Source of the DNA: Blautia faecis
Lineage (GTDB): Bacteria; Bacillota; Clostridia; Lachnospirales; Lachnospiraceae
Length of the DNA stretch: 64,000 bases
Assembly: GCF_020554845.1 (NCBI RefSeq)
Contig: NZ_JAJCIA010000002.1
Coordinates: 124,001-188,000 of the forward strand
Direction of reading: 5' to 3'
In this document: positions 43,968 to 52,087 of the stretch, one piece after another
Position numbering within the stretch: the first letter of the stretch is position 1
Layout: each line of letters starts with the position of its first letter
Notes under the pieces: generated by a model
What the model was told of the DNA's origin: nothing
The model's database searches: none
What the model saw: the letters and a program-made list of their open reading frames with translations, nothing else
Position numbers and translations under genes: made by a program

Positions 43968-45452
43968 ATGCCAGTATTTGATTTCAGCGGTGCTTCTGCA
44001 AGCAAAGCGGAGGCAAAGTGTACTTACACAACATTTCACAGCAGCCATACGAAGCCTTCACCGGAGCAGCCGATCATGGTGCTTGACAATAAAGAGAGAC
44101 AGTGGAAACATCATTCCTGCGGTGTGTTTACCAATCCGGTAAACCGTACTGCTTTTGATTTTAAGGAAGAAGACGGTAACCATACAGCAGATGTGGTGAA
44201 AATTGATTCCAGATTTACCAGTCTTTTGAAATGGCTGGGAGACAGCAGGATCAATGTACGTTTGTCTGGTACTAACAGGGAGGACGGATATGCGGTATAC
44301 CGCATTCGCGAAACTGCTTTTGGCGGCGGCACAAAGCTTTCTGCAGAGGATGGCTTTCTGCAGTTTATGATTGAGAGACTTCTGGAGAGTAATGCACCTG
44401 CTGAGGCAGAAGAGGATGAGGAACAGGAGGAAAACGGTGATGAGATGAAGCTTACCAGCATTCAGAGTATTACCGATTTTATGACCTGCGCAGGCAAAAC
44501 ACTGCCGGATAATATCAGACTCTGGACCAGAAGAAATCTGGCAGTGGCAAGATCCAGTGAAGTTTCCCAGGAAGAGCGCCATCATGCACAGAGGGCTCTT
44601 TCTATTATGTTGAATATCCAGTGGAAGAACAATTATTTTGAAGCAATCGATCCTGTTGAGGCAAGGAGAATCCTGGATGAAGAGCTTTATGGAATGGAGC
44701 GTGTGAAACAACGTATTATCGAGACGATTATCCAGATCAACCGTACACATACCCTTCCGGCCTACGGACTTCTTCTGATCGGACCTGCCGGTACTGGCAA
44801 ATCCCAGATAGCCTATGCAGTTGCAAGAATCCTGAAACTTCCGTGGACTACGCTGGACATGAGCTCAATTAACGACTCTAAGCAGCTTACCGGAAGCCCC
44901 CGTATTTACGCAAATGCAAAGCCCGGAATTATTATGGAGGCATTTTCCATGGCTGGTGCCTCTAATCTGGTATTTATTATTAACGAGCTTGATAAGGCAA
45001 ATTCCGGCAAAGGAAATGGAAATCCGGCAGACGTACTTCTTACCCTTCTGGACAATCTTGGATTTACAGATAACTATATGGAGTGTATGATCCCAACTGG
45101 CGGTGTTTATCCAATTGCTACTGCAAATGACCGTGACCAGATCAGTGCACCGCTGATGTCCAGATTCGCAGTAATTGATATTCCGGATTATACAGCTGAG
45201 GAGAAGAAAGTAATCTTTTCCAGATTCTCTCTTCCGAAAGTTCTTAAGAGAATGCATATGGAAGAGAGTGAGTGCATTATCACAGAGGGGGCGCTGGAGG
45301 CAATCATCCAGCGTTATTCCAATACTTCAGGTATTCGTGATCTGGAGCAGGCAGCAGAGCACATTGCGGCAAATGCACTGTATCAGATCGAGGTCAACCA
45401 TGTAGAGAAGGTAGAGTATACCAGAGAGATGGTGGAGGAACTTCTGAAATAG
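43968..45452 (+). CDS. Lon-derived AAA+ ATPase lacking a protease domain
   Basis: A 494-aa protein. Residues 1-140 form an unrecognised N-domain, 141-160 an acidic linker. From about 225 it resembles the Lon AAA+ module: LDEELYGMERVKQRI, Walker A GPAGTGKS (272-279), sensor 1 ATAND (N387), arginine finger R399 and sensor 2 GIRDLE (R457). The Walker B reads FIINE, with Asn339 where Lon has Asp. It ends after the lid with no Ser-Lys peptidase domain. It may be a remodelling ATPase or chaperone; the substrate is unknown. It is monocistronic. Confidence 0.8.
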   Translation: MPVFDFSGASASKAEAKCTYTTFHSSHTKPSPEQPIMVLDNKERQWKHHSCGVFTNPVNRTAFDFKEEDGNHTADVVKIDSRFTSLLKWLGDSRINVRLSGTNREDGYAVYRIRETAFGGGTKLSAEDGFLQFMIERLLESNAPAEAEEDEEQEENGDEMKLTSIQSITDFMTCAGKTLPDNIRLWTRRNLAVARSSEVSQEERHHAQRALSIMLNIQWKNNYFEAIDPVEARRILDEELYGMERVKQRIIETIIQINRTHTLPAYGLLLIGPAGTGKSQIAYAVARILKLPWTTLDMSSINDSKQLTGSPRIYANAKPGIIMEAFSMAGASNLVFIINELDKANSGKGNGNPADVLLTLLDNLGFTDNYMECMIPTGGVYPIATANDRDQISAPLMSRFAVIDIPDYTAEEKKVIFSRFSLPKVLKRMHMEESECIITEGALEAIIQRYSNTSGIRDLEQAAEHIAANALYQIEVNHVEKVEYTREMVEELLK

Positions 45453-45544
45453 AAAAGATGAATTATTATATTCGATAACAATATTCGCAAAATAATCATA
45501 ATATAAAAATATACAAGAGAAACATATAACAGGAGTGATAAAAA

Positions 45545-46051
45545 TTGGAATTCTGGGACATCTATGATATTAACAAGAAACCTACAGGCCGCACCATGAA
45601 GCGAAACGACTGGTGCTTAAAAGACGGGGAATACCATCTCACCGTACTTGGAGTAGTGGCAAGACCAGATGGTACGTTTCTCATTACCAAACGTGTGATG
45701 ACAAAAGCCTGGGCACCAGGCTGGTGGGAAGTTTCCGGCGGTGCAGCACAGGCAGGGGAATCTTCTTATGATGCTGTACTCCGCGAAGTGAAAGAAGAGA
45801 CAGGCCTTGATGTAAGCGGTGCGCAGGGCGGCTATCTTTTTACTTACAAAAGAGAGAATCCAGGGGAGGGAGACAACTATTTCGTAGATGTTTACCGCTT
45901 TGTGATGGATGTGAAAGAAGAAGATCTACATCTTCAGGAAGAAGAGACAGACGGCCACATGTTTGCCACCCTGAATCAGATCAAGGAATTTGCAGCCCAG
46001 GGAAAATTCCTGCACTATGACAGTATTCAGGCTGCTTTTGAGAATCTATAG
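45545..46051 (+). CDS. NUDIX hydrolase, IPP-isomerase-like subgroup
   Basis: A 168-aa NUDIX protein; the box GAAQAGESSYDAVLREVKEE (followed by TGL) is complete. The N-terminus EFWDIYDINKKPTGRTMKR resembles the YfcD/Idi-like subgroup, whose substrates are not well defined. The start codon is TTG at 45545, placed 7 bp after AGGAGTG; there is no ATG near the site. It lies between the AAA+ gene and the thiamine operon and is probably independent. Confidence 0.85.
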   Translation: MEFWDIYDINKKPTGRTMKRNDWCLKDGEYHLTVLGVVARPDGTFLITKRVMTKAWAPGWWEVSGGAAQAGESSYDAVLREVKEETGLDVSGAQGGYLFTYKRENPGEGDNYFVDVYRFVMDVKEEDLHLQEEETDGHMFATLNQIKEFAAQGKFLHYDSIQAAFENL

Positions 46052-46211
46052 ATTTATTATATATTCTGCAGGAAATAACTGTGATATGCAGGGGGATTTT
46101 TTTAACGAATTCTGATGAAATGGGAATATTAATTAGAGCTTGCTGGTCAGACTGCGAGCAGTACAATTCTGTTAAGGGTATGTAAAATATAATTGAGATA
46201 AAAATAGTTTC

Positions 46212-46240
46212 TTGTAATTTGAAGAAAGGTGTATTATAAT
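46212..46240 (+). promoter_or_regulatory. Promoter of the TPP-controlled operon
   Basis: TTGTAA (46212-46217), 17 bp, TATAAT (46235-46240), about 25 bp before the riboswitch. Confidence 0.7.
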
Positions 46241-46261
46241 AAGCAACGAAATCTGAATAAA

Positions 46262-46352
46262 GACCAGGGGAGTTTCAATTGAGAAGCTGAGAGTAAGGTA
46301 GTCCTTAGACCCTTTTAACCTGTTGGATCATGCCAGTGTAGGAAGTGTTTAA
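46262..46352 (+). ncRNA. TPP (thiamine pyrophosphate) riboswitch aptamer
   Basis: The conserved elements are in order: CCAGGGGAG (P2/P1 side), GCTGAGAGTAAGG (the CUGAGA core), ACCCTTTTAACCTG, GGATCATGCCAGTGTAGGAAG (written as GGATCATGCC then AGTGTAGGAAG). It binds TPP and controls the thiamine-precursor transport operon through the terminator that follows. Confidence 0.92.
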
Positions 46353-46364
46353 CGATGTAAGTAG

Positions 46365-46400
46365 GAGCATTTGTCTGGATGGCAGGTGCTCTTTTTTTTA
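46365..46400 (+). terminator. Riboswitch-controlled terminator
   Basis: Stem GAGCATTTGTC / GGCAGGTGCTC (11 pairs with several G-U) around TGGAT, followed by eight T residues. Placed 13 nt after the aptamer, it is the expected OFF structure when TPP is bound. Confidence 0.85.
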
Positions 46401-46508
46401 TACTGACTGACAGAGCCTGTTCAGTTCCGTCACAGTTTCAAGAATGGTTCTTATTCGATTTTTATTACAAAGTCCTGTTTATGGGACAGAAAATAGGAGG
46501 AAAAGAAA

Positions 46509-46805
46509 ATGAACGCAAGTGTAGCAATTCAGGTACTGCCAAATGTACAGGATGAAGAGGAAGTTATCCGCATTGTAGACGAGGTAATCGCCTACATCAG
46601 ATCCACTGGTCTGAACTATTATGTAGGACCATTTGAGACCACCATCGAAGGTGATTACGACCAGCTGATGGATATTGTAAAAGAGTGTCAGCATGTAGCT
46701 GAGCGCGCAGGCTGCAAGGCTATGAGCGTATATGTTAAAATTGCATATAAACCAGAAGGGGATGTACTTACCATTGAAAAGAAAGTTACCAAACATCACC
46801 AGTAA
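46509..46805 (+). CDS. Thiamine-binding protein, MTH1187/YkoF type
   Basis: A 98-aa ferredoxin-like-fold protein of the thiamine-binding family: VAIQVLPNV at the start and YYVGPFETTIEGD in the middle. It probably buffers or delivers thiamine or its pyrimidine precursor in the cytoplasm. AGGAGG precedes the ATG. It is the first gene after the riboswitch and its 3' end overlaps the permease gene. Confidence 0.85.
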   Translation: MNASVAIQVLPNVQDEEEVIRIVDEVIAYIRSTGLNYYVGPFETTIEGDYDQLMDIVKECQHVAERAGCKAMSVYVKIAYKPEGDVLTIEKKVTKHHQ

Positions 46806-47556
46806 GATCCCTTCAATTGCAGCCATGGCCGTGATTCTGCTTGGCTGGGAAGTGGTAAGCATTTCGGGAATTGTTCCCTCCTACATGCTTCCATCTCCGG
46901 TAGCAGTGCTGACAGCCCTGTTTGGCGATCTGCCAACCATACTTTTCCATGCGAAATTCACTTTGCTGGAATCCTTTTACGGACTTCTCATTGGAATCGC
47001 GCTGGCATTTGTGTTTGCAACTATGATGGATCGGTTCCGTGTAATGGATCAGGCATTTTATCCGATCATGATCATTACACAGACCATACCGACCATTGCC
47101 ATTGCGCCAATTCTGGTGCTTTGGATGGGATTTGGAATGGCACCGAAGATCACTCTGGTTGTGATCACCACTTTTTTCCCAATTACAATCGGACTGCTGG
47201 ATGGATATAAAAGTGTGGATCCGGATGCCATTCGTCTGATGAAGGCCATGGGAGCCAGCCGGGCACAGATTTTCCGCCATGTGAAATTTCCAGGTGCTTT
47301 GCCCCAGTTTTTTTCTGGGCTGAAAATATCTGCTTCCTACGCAGTTGTAGGAGCAGTTGTTTCTGAGTGGCTGGGTGGATTTAACGGACTTGGTGTTTAT
47401 ATGACCCGTGTAAAAAAAGCATATTCTTTTGATAAAATGTTTGCAGTCATTATCTTCATTGTGATCATCAGCCTTTTACTTCTTCTGGCAGTAAATATTG
47501 TCAGCCGGATCACAATGCCATGGCTGCAGGTAGAAAAGGAGAAAAATCATGAATAA
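46762..47556 (+). CDS. ABC transporter permease for thiamine precursor (ThiX-like)
   Basis: A 264-aa permease of the taurine/NMT1 group with about six helices and the EAA loop (MKAMGASRAQIFRHVKFPGA). With the ThiY- and ThiZ-like proteins it imports a pyrimidine precursor of thiamine. The start is uncertain: ATG at 46762, preceded by AGAAGGGG at poor spacing, or TTG at 46774, which is 11 bp after that site. Either overlaps the thiamine-binding gene by 30-44 bp, and its end overlaps thiY by 8 bp. Confidence 0.85.
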   Translation: MYLPLKRKLPNITSKIPSIAAMAVILLGWEVVSISGIVPSYMLPSPVAVLTALFGDLPTILFHAKFTLLESFYGLLIGIALAFVFATMMDRFRVMDQAFYPIMIITQTIPTIAIAPILVLWMGFGMAPKITLVVITTFFPITIGLLDGYKSVDPDAIRLMKAMGASRAQIFRHVKFPGALPQFFSGLKISASYAVVGAVVSEWLGGFNGLGVYMTRVKKAYSFDKMFAVIIFIVIISLLLLLAVNIVSRITMPWLQVEKEKNHE

Positions 47557-48556
47557 GAATTTGAAAAAAGTAATCGCACCAGTTGCAGCGGCAGCTATGG
47601 TGCTTGCAGTTCCTACCGGTGTATACGCAGAAGATGGTGCACAGGAGAAAATCACATTCTGCCTGGACTGGACACCGAATACCAACCACACCGGACTTTA
47701 TGTAGCACAGGCAAAAGGCTACTACGAAGAAGCTGGTCTTGATGTGGAAATCGTTCAGCCACCGGAAAATGGTGCAGCCCTTATGTGCGCAGCAGGTCAG
47801 GCTCAGTTTGCGATCGAGGCTCAGGATACCATGGCTGCTTCCCTTGCACTTGACGAGCCTCTTGGAATCACAGCAGTTGCAGGAATCATTCAGCACAATA
47901 CCTCCGGAATCCTTTCCCGAAAAGGTGACGGAATTGACAAACCAGCCGGACTTACCGGAAAAACCTATTCCACATGGGATTCTCCAATCGAGCTTGCTAT
48001 GCTGGAAAGTGTTGTAAACGGCGACGGCGGAGATTTCAGTCAGGTTACCCTGATCCCTAATGATATTACAGATGAGCCTGCAGCACTTGCTGCCAATCAG
48101 ACGGATGCCATCTGGGTATTCCAGGGCTGGGGCGGAATCAATGCTGACGTAGAAGGTGTAGACTGCGACTATTTTGCATTCTCTGATATCAATCCTGTAT
48201 TTGACTACTACACACCGGTTATCATTGCAAATAACGACTATCTTGCTGAGAATCCGGATCAGGCGAAAGCATTTATGGAAGCAACTGCAAAGGGATATGA
48301 GTTTGCAGCAGAGAATCCGGATGAGGCAGCACAGATCCTCATTGACGGCGATAATACAGGCTCTCTGAAGGATGCTGAAGATCTTGTAAAGAAGAGTCAG
48401 GAATTCCTTTCCACAAAATACATTGACGATGCAGAAAGCTGGGGCGTATTTGATGCAGACAGATGGAATGCATTCTACAAATGGCTGTATGAGAACCAGC
48501 TTTGCGACAAGGATCTTACTGGAGTCGGATTTTCTAACGAGTATCTTCCACAGTAA
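47549..48556 (+). CDS. Thiamine-precursor binding protein (ThiY/NMT1 family)
   Basis: A 335-aa secreted solute-binding protein. The signal peptide runs to about residue 27 (AVPTGVYA); there is no lipobox cysteine. FCLDWTPNTNHTGLYVAQA and YYEEAGLDVEI are characteristic of the THI5/NMT1 family that binds formylaminopyrimidine/HMP. It is co-transcribed with the permease (8-bp overlap). Confidence 0.9.
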   Translation: MNKNLKKVIAPVAAAAMVLAVPTGVYAEDGAQEKITFCLDWTPNTNHTGLYVAQAKGYYEEAGLDVEIVQPPENGAALMCAAGQAQFAIEAQDTMAASLALDEPLGITAVAGIIQHNTSGILSRKGDGIDKPAGLTGKTYSTWDSPIELAMLESVVNGDGGDFSQVTLIPNDITDEPAALAANQTDAIWVFQGWGGINADVEGVDCDYFAFSDINPVFDYYTPVIIANNDYLAENPDQAKAFMEATAKGYEFAAENPDEAAQILIDGDNTGSLKDAEDLVKKSQEFLSTKYIDDAESWGVFDADRWNAFYKWLYENQLCDKDLTGVGFSNEYLPQ

Positions 48557-48670
48557 GGAATGAAAGAGAAAGAAATTAACGCATAGAGCTATTCTGTCAG
48601 GAAAATTTACCCCGATTTTTGCGGAAAATGGAACTGGTTATAGAAGTAGCACTGTGTATAAGGAACGAAT

Positions 48671-49423
48671 ATGTCATCAGAACAAAATAAAGTGATTTTA
48701 AGAGCAGAACATATTTCAAAAACATACGGTGAAAAAAAGGTTTTGGAGGACATTTCCATTTATCTGGAGCAGGGGGAACTGGTTTCCCTTCTGGGAGTCA
48801 GCGGTTCCGGAAAGACCACATTGTTCAATGTGCTTTCCGGTATTATCCCACCTGATGAAGGAAAGGTCTATCTGAAAGATCAGGATGTGACTTCCACACC
48901 TGGAAGCATCAGTTACATGTTGCAGAAGGATCTTCTCCTTCCCCACAAGAAAGTGATCGACAATGTAGCACTTCCCCTTGTACTGAAAGGCGTGAAGAAA
49001 GCAGAAGCCAGGGAAAAGGCCAATCCGCTTTTTGCAGAATTTGGTCTGGAAGGCACCCAGTATCAGTATCCAAGCCAGCTGTCCGGTGGTATGCGTCAGC
49101 GTGCGGCTTTGCTTCGAACCTATTTAAGTTCCAGCGGAGTTGCCCTTCTGGATGAGCCTTTCAGTGCACTGGATACATTGACAAAGGCCAGCGTGCATAA
49201 ATGGTATCTGGAAGTTATGCAGCATATTGATCTGTCTACCTTGTTTATCACCCATGATATTGATGAGGCCATTCTTTTGTCCGACCGGATTTACATTCTG
49301 AACGGAACTCCGGGAACCATCAAAGATGAGATCGTGATCCAGGAGAGAAAACCCAGGGCAGCGGATTTTGCATTGTCAGAAGAATTTTTGGAATATAAGA
49401 GACGGATTATCAGTAAGCTATAG
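48671..49423 (+). CDS. ABC transporter ATPase for thiamine precursor (ThiZ-like)
   Basis: A 250-aa ATPase of the SsuB/TauB/ThiZ type: Walker A GVSGSGKTT, signature LSGGMRQRA, Walker B VALLDEPFSALD and H-loop FITHDIDEA. It powers the permease above. It is 114 bp after thiY and is followed by a strong terminator, so it ends the TPP-controlled operon. The Q-loop reads MLQKDLLLPHK, as in nitrate/taurine-type importers. Confidence 0.9.
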   Translation: MSSEQNKVILRAEHISKTYGEKKVLEDISIYLEQGELVSLLGVSGSGKTTLFNVLSGIIPPDEGKVYLKDQDVTSTPGSISYMLQKDLLLPHKKVIDNVALPLVLKGVKKAEAREKANPLFAEFGLEGTQYQYPSQLSGGMRQRAALLRTYLSSSGVALLDEPFSALDTLTKASVHKWYLEVMQHIDLSTLFITHDIDEAILLSDRIYILNGTPGTIKDEIVIQERKPRAADFALSEEFLEYKRRIISKL

Positions 49424-49447
49424 TTTTTTTGGTTGATGAAAATAAAA

Positions 49448-49515
49448 CTTCCCGGCAGGTTTCATACTTTTGAGTTTGAGCGCTCAGAAGCAGAAGCCTG
49501 CCGGGATCTTTTTAT
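49448..49515 (+). terminator. Terminator of the thiamine operon
   Basis: Perfect 10-bp outer stem TCCCGGCAGG / CCTGCCGGGA with an inner hairpin (CTTTTGAG / CTCAGAAG), followed by TCTTTTTAT. Confidence 0.85.
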
Positions 49516-49539
49516 ATAAAATATCCAGTTGACTTGCTA

Positions 49540-49568
49540 TTGTGAAGCGGACACAAAAATGATACTAT
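49540..49568 (+). promoter_or_regulatory. Operator-promoter, copy 1
   Basis: TTGTGAAGCGGACACAA (inverted TTGTG/CACAA) overlaps a -35 (TTGTGA); after 17 bp comes an extended -10 TGA-TACTAT. A near-identical module lies at 52027-52055. Confidence 0.65.
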
Positions 49569-49601
49569 TAGTACTATAACTAAGAAGGAGAAAAGTGTAG
49601 G

Positions 49602-50927
49602 ATGAGGAAAAATGAAAAAAGAAATGGAAAAGCACTGCTTCCTATAGTAGTGTTTGTTGTTTTGTATCTGGGGCTTGGCATATTATTTGAGTATGGCCTG
49701 GATATCGAGATGGGATTTTATAAAATCCCCGTTGTTGTAATATTTCTGGTTGCATTACTTGTTGCCTGTATACAGAACCGCGAGCTTAAATTGAATGATA
49801 AGCTGGAAGTTATGGGGATGGGAATCAGTGATCCTAACATTATTACAATGATCATAATTTTTATGCTGTCAGGTATTTTTGTAGGTATAGTCGGAAGAAC
49901 ATCCGCAAACAGTGTTGCATATTTTATTTTGTCACTGGTTCCGCCTCAGTTTGCAGTTGTTGTGCTTTTTGTGGTCAGCTGTTTTGTTTCTCTTGCAATG
50001 GGTACCTCTGTAGGAACAATTACACTGATCGTTCCAATTGGAGTTGCAGTAGCAAGGGTATCCGGATTTGCACTGCCGGTTTGTATTGGTTCTGTCATGA
50101 GCGGCGCCATGTTTGGAGATAATCTGTCATTTATATCAGACACAACCATTGCCGCATGTAATGGACAAGGCTGTGAAATGAAAGATAAATTTAAGGAAAA
50201 TTTCTTTATTGCACTGCCGGCTGCCATTGCCAGCATTGTTATTCTGCTGGTTTTGTCTGTGAAAAATTATAATGGTGGATTCATCGAAGAAAAATACGAT
50301 TTAATACAGACCGTTCCCTATATTCTGGTTCTTATAGGTGGTATCATCGGATTTAATGTATTTTTCGTACTGATTACAGGTATTCTAAGTGGCTCAGTTA
50401 TTATGATTGCAACAGGAATGATAGCACCAACAGACCTGATCGGAAATATGGGAACTGGTGCTGCAGGGATGTTTGAAACCAGTATGGTTGCGATTCTGGT
50501 AGCTGCAATCTGTGCCCTGATCAAGGAGTACGGTGGATTTTCCGCTTTATTATACTGGATAAAGAAAGTGTTTAAAGGAAAAAAAGGCGGACTCTTGGGA
50601 ATGGGATTGTTGGTTGGGTTAATGGATATTGCAACTGCCAATAATACAGTTGCGATCGTTATGGCGAACCCGATTGCAAAGGAAATGTCAAAGGATTACG
50701 GTATCAGCGCCAGAAAAGCTGCTTCTATCCTGGATACATTTTCCTGTATTTTTCAGGGGATTTTACCATACGGAGCGCAAATGCTGGTTGCTGTTTCTGC
50801 TGCAGCCAGTTTAGGAGAAGTGGTCAGCGCATTTGATATACTTCCAATGCTGCTGTATCCTTATATGCTGCTGCTTAGTTCACTTGTTTTTATATCTACT
50901 ATGAAAGTTACGGATGGCAGACAGTGA
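49602..50927 (+). CDS. NhaC-family Na+/H+ (or organic substrate) antiporter
   Basis: A 441-aa membrane protein with about 11-12 helices; MGTSVGTITLIVPIGVAVA and MSGAMFGDNLSFISDTT are NhaC signatures. NhaC members exchange Na+ for H+ or for substrates such as malate/lactate. Here, next to a zinc alcohol dehydrogenase and under a shared operator with an MFS symporter, an organic substrate is possible (inference). AAGGAG lies 12 bp before the ATG. Confidence 0.85.
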   Translation: MRKNEKRNGKALLPIVVFVVLYLGLGILFEYGLDIEMGFYKIPVVVIFLVALLVACIQNRELKLNDKLEVMGMGISDPNIITMIIIFMLSGIFVGIVGRTSANSVAYFILSLVPPQFAVVVLFVVSCFVSLAMGTSVGTITLIVPIGVAVARVSGFALPVCIGSVMSGAMFGDNLSFISDTTIAACNGQGCEMKDKFKENFFIALPAAIASIVILLVLSVKNYNGGFIEEKYDLIQTVPYILVLIGGIIGFNVFFVLITGILSGSVIMIATGMIAPTDLIGNMGTGAAGMFETSMVAILVAAICALIKEYGGFSALLYWIKKVFKGKKGGLLGMGLLVGLMDIATANNTVAIVMANPIAKEMSKDYGISARKAASILDTFSCIFQGILPYGAQMLVAVSAAASLGEVVSAFDILPMLLYPYMLLLSSLVFISTMKVTDGRQ

Positions 50928-50964
50928 ATGCTTAAAAATCTTTTTAGAAAGTGATGAGATAAAA

Positions 50965-51999
50965 ATGCAGACATATACATATGTTTCAAAAGGAAAATTT
51001 GAATTAATGGAAAAGCCTAAGCCTGTGCTTATAGATGACAGGGATGCTATTGTAAAGGTAACTCTTGCCAGCATCTGTTCAAGTGACCTTCATATCAAAC
51101 ATGGAAGTGTTCCACGTGCGGTTCCGGGGATAACAGTTGGTCATGAGATGGTAGGAATTGTAGAAGAAGTTGGAAGTGGTGTAACAAATGTGAGACCGGG
51201 AGACAGAGTAACGGTAAACGTGGAAACTTTTTGTGGGGAATGCTTTTTCTGTAAAAAAGGCTATGTTAATAATTGCACGGATAAAAATGGGGGCTGGGCT
51301 CTTGGCTGCCGCATAGACGGAGGTCAGGCAGAGTACGTGCGGGTGCCTTTTGCAGATCAGGGGCTTAACAAAATTCCGGATGAGGTTACTGACAGGCAGG
51401 CTTTGCTGGTAGGAGATGTTCTGGCTACAGGCTATTGGGCGGCACATATTTCCCAGATTACAGAAGATGATACGGTGCTGATCATCGGAGCCGGTCCTAC
51501 CGGAATCTGTACGCTGCTTTGTGTGATGCTGAAGAAACCGAAGCGGATCATTATGTGCGAAAAAGACGAAAAGCGTATTGGCTTTATTAAGGAACATTAT
51601 CCGCAGGTCCTTACTGTATCACCAGAAGAATGCAAGAAGTTTACGTTGGCTAACAGTGAGCATGGAGGAGCAGATGTGGTTCTTGAGGTTGCAGGAGCGG
51701 AAGCTACATTTCGTCTGGCATGGGAATGCGCAAGACCAAATGCAATTGTGACTGTGGTAGCACTTTATGATAAAGCCCAGATACTGCCTCTTCCGGATAT
51801 GTACGGCAAGAATCTTACATTTAAAACCGGCGGAGTGGATGGCTGTCACTGCGAGGAAACACTGAAGCTGATTGCAGAAGGCAGGCTTGATACAGAGCCT
51901 TTGCTCACACATACTTATCCGCTTTGCAGAATTGAGGAAGCGTATGAGCTCTTTGAAAATAAGAGAGATGGAGTGATCAAAGTAGCTGTGGAATGCTAA
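50965..51999 (+). CDS. Zinc-dependent alcohol dehydrogenase (MDR family)
   Basis: A 344-aa oxidoreductase. The catalytic zinc ligands are C38-like in ICSSDLHIKHG and GHEMVG; the structural zinc loop is CGECFFCKKGYVNNC; the NAD(P) site is IIGAGPTGICT. It oxidises or reduces an alcohol or polyol; the substrate is unknown. The ATG at 50965 gives the family-typical start; an ATG at 50914 is inside the upstream gene. It lies 37 bp after the antiporter gene and is probably co-transcribed. Confidence 0.88.
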   Translation: MQTYTYVSKGKFELMEKPKPVLIDDRDAIVKVTLASICSSDLHIKHGSVPRAVPGITVGHEMVGIVEEVGSGVTNVRPGDRVTVNVETFCGECFFCKKGYVNNCTDKNGGWALGCRIDGGQAEYVRVPFADQGLNKIPDEVTDRQALLVGDVLATGYWAAHISQITEDDTVLIIGAGPTGICTLLCVMLKKPKRIIMCEKDEKRIGFIKEHYPQVLTVSPEECKKFTLANSEHGGADVVLEVAGAEATFRLAWECARPNAIVTVVALYDKAQILPLPDMYGKNLTFKTGGVDGCHCEETLKLIAEGRLDTEPLLTHTYPLCRIEEAYELFENKRDGVIKVAVEC

Positions 52000-52026
52000 A
52001 ATTGTGCAATAGTAATGATTCGTATA

Positions 52027-52055
52027 TTGTGAAGCGGGCACAAAAATGATACTAT
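52027..52055 (+). promoter_or_regulatory. Operator-promoter, copy 2
   Basis: TTGTGAAGCGGGCACAA with the same 17-bp spacing to TGA-TACTAT as copy 1 (one base different in the operator). Confidence 0.65.
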
Positions 52056-52087
52056 CATTATATAAAGAAGCAGGAGGTAAGTACGTG

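Noticed and set aside
49540..49556. Reading TTGTGAAGCGGACACAA as a CcpA cre site
   Set aside because: The AAGCG core is shared but the flanks do not fit the cre consensus in register; kept as an unassigned operator.
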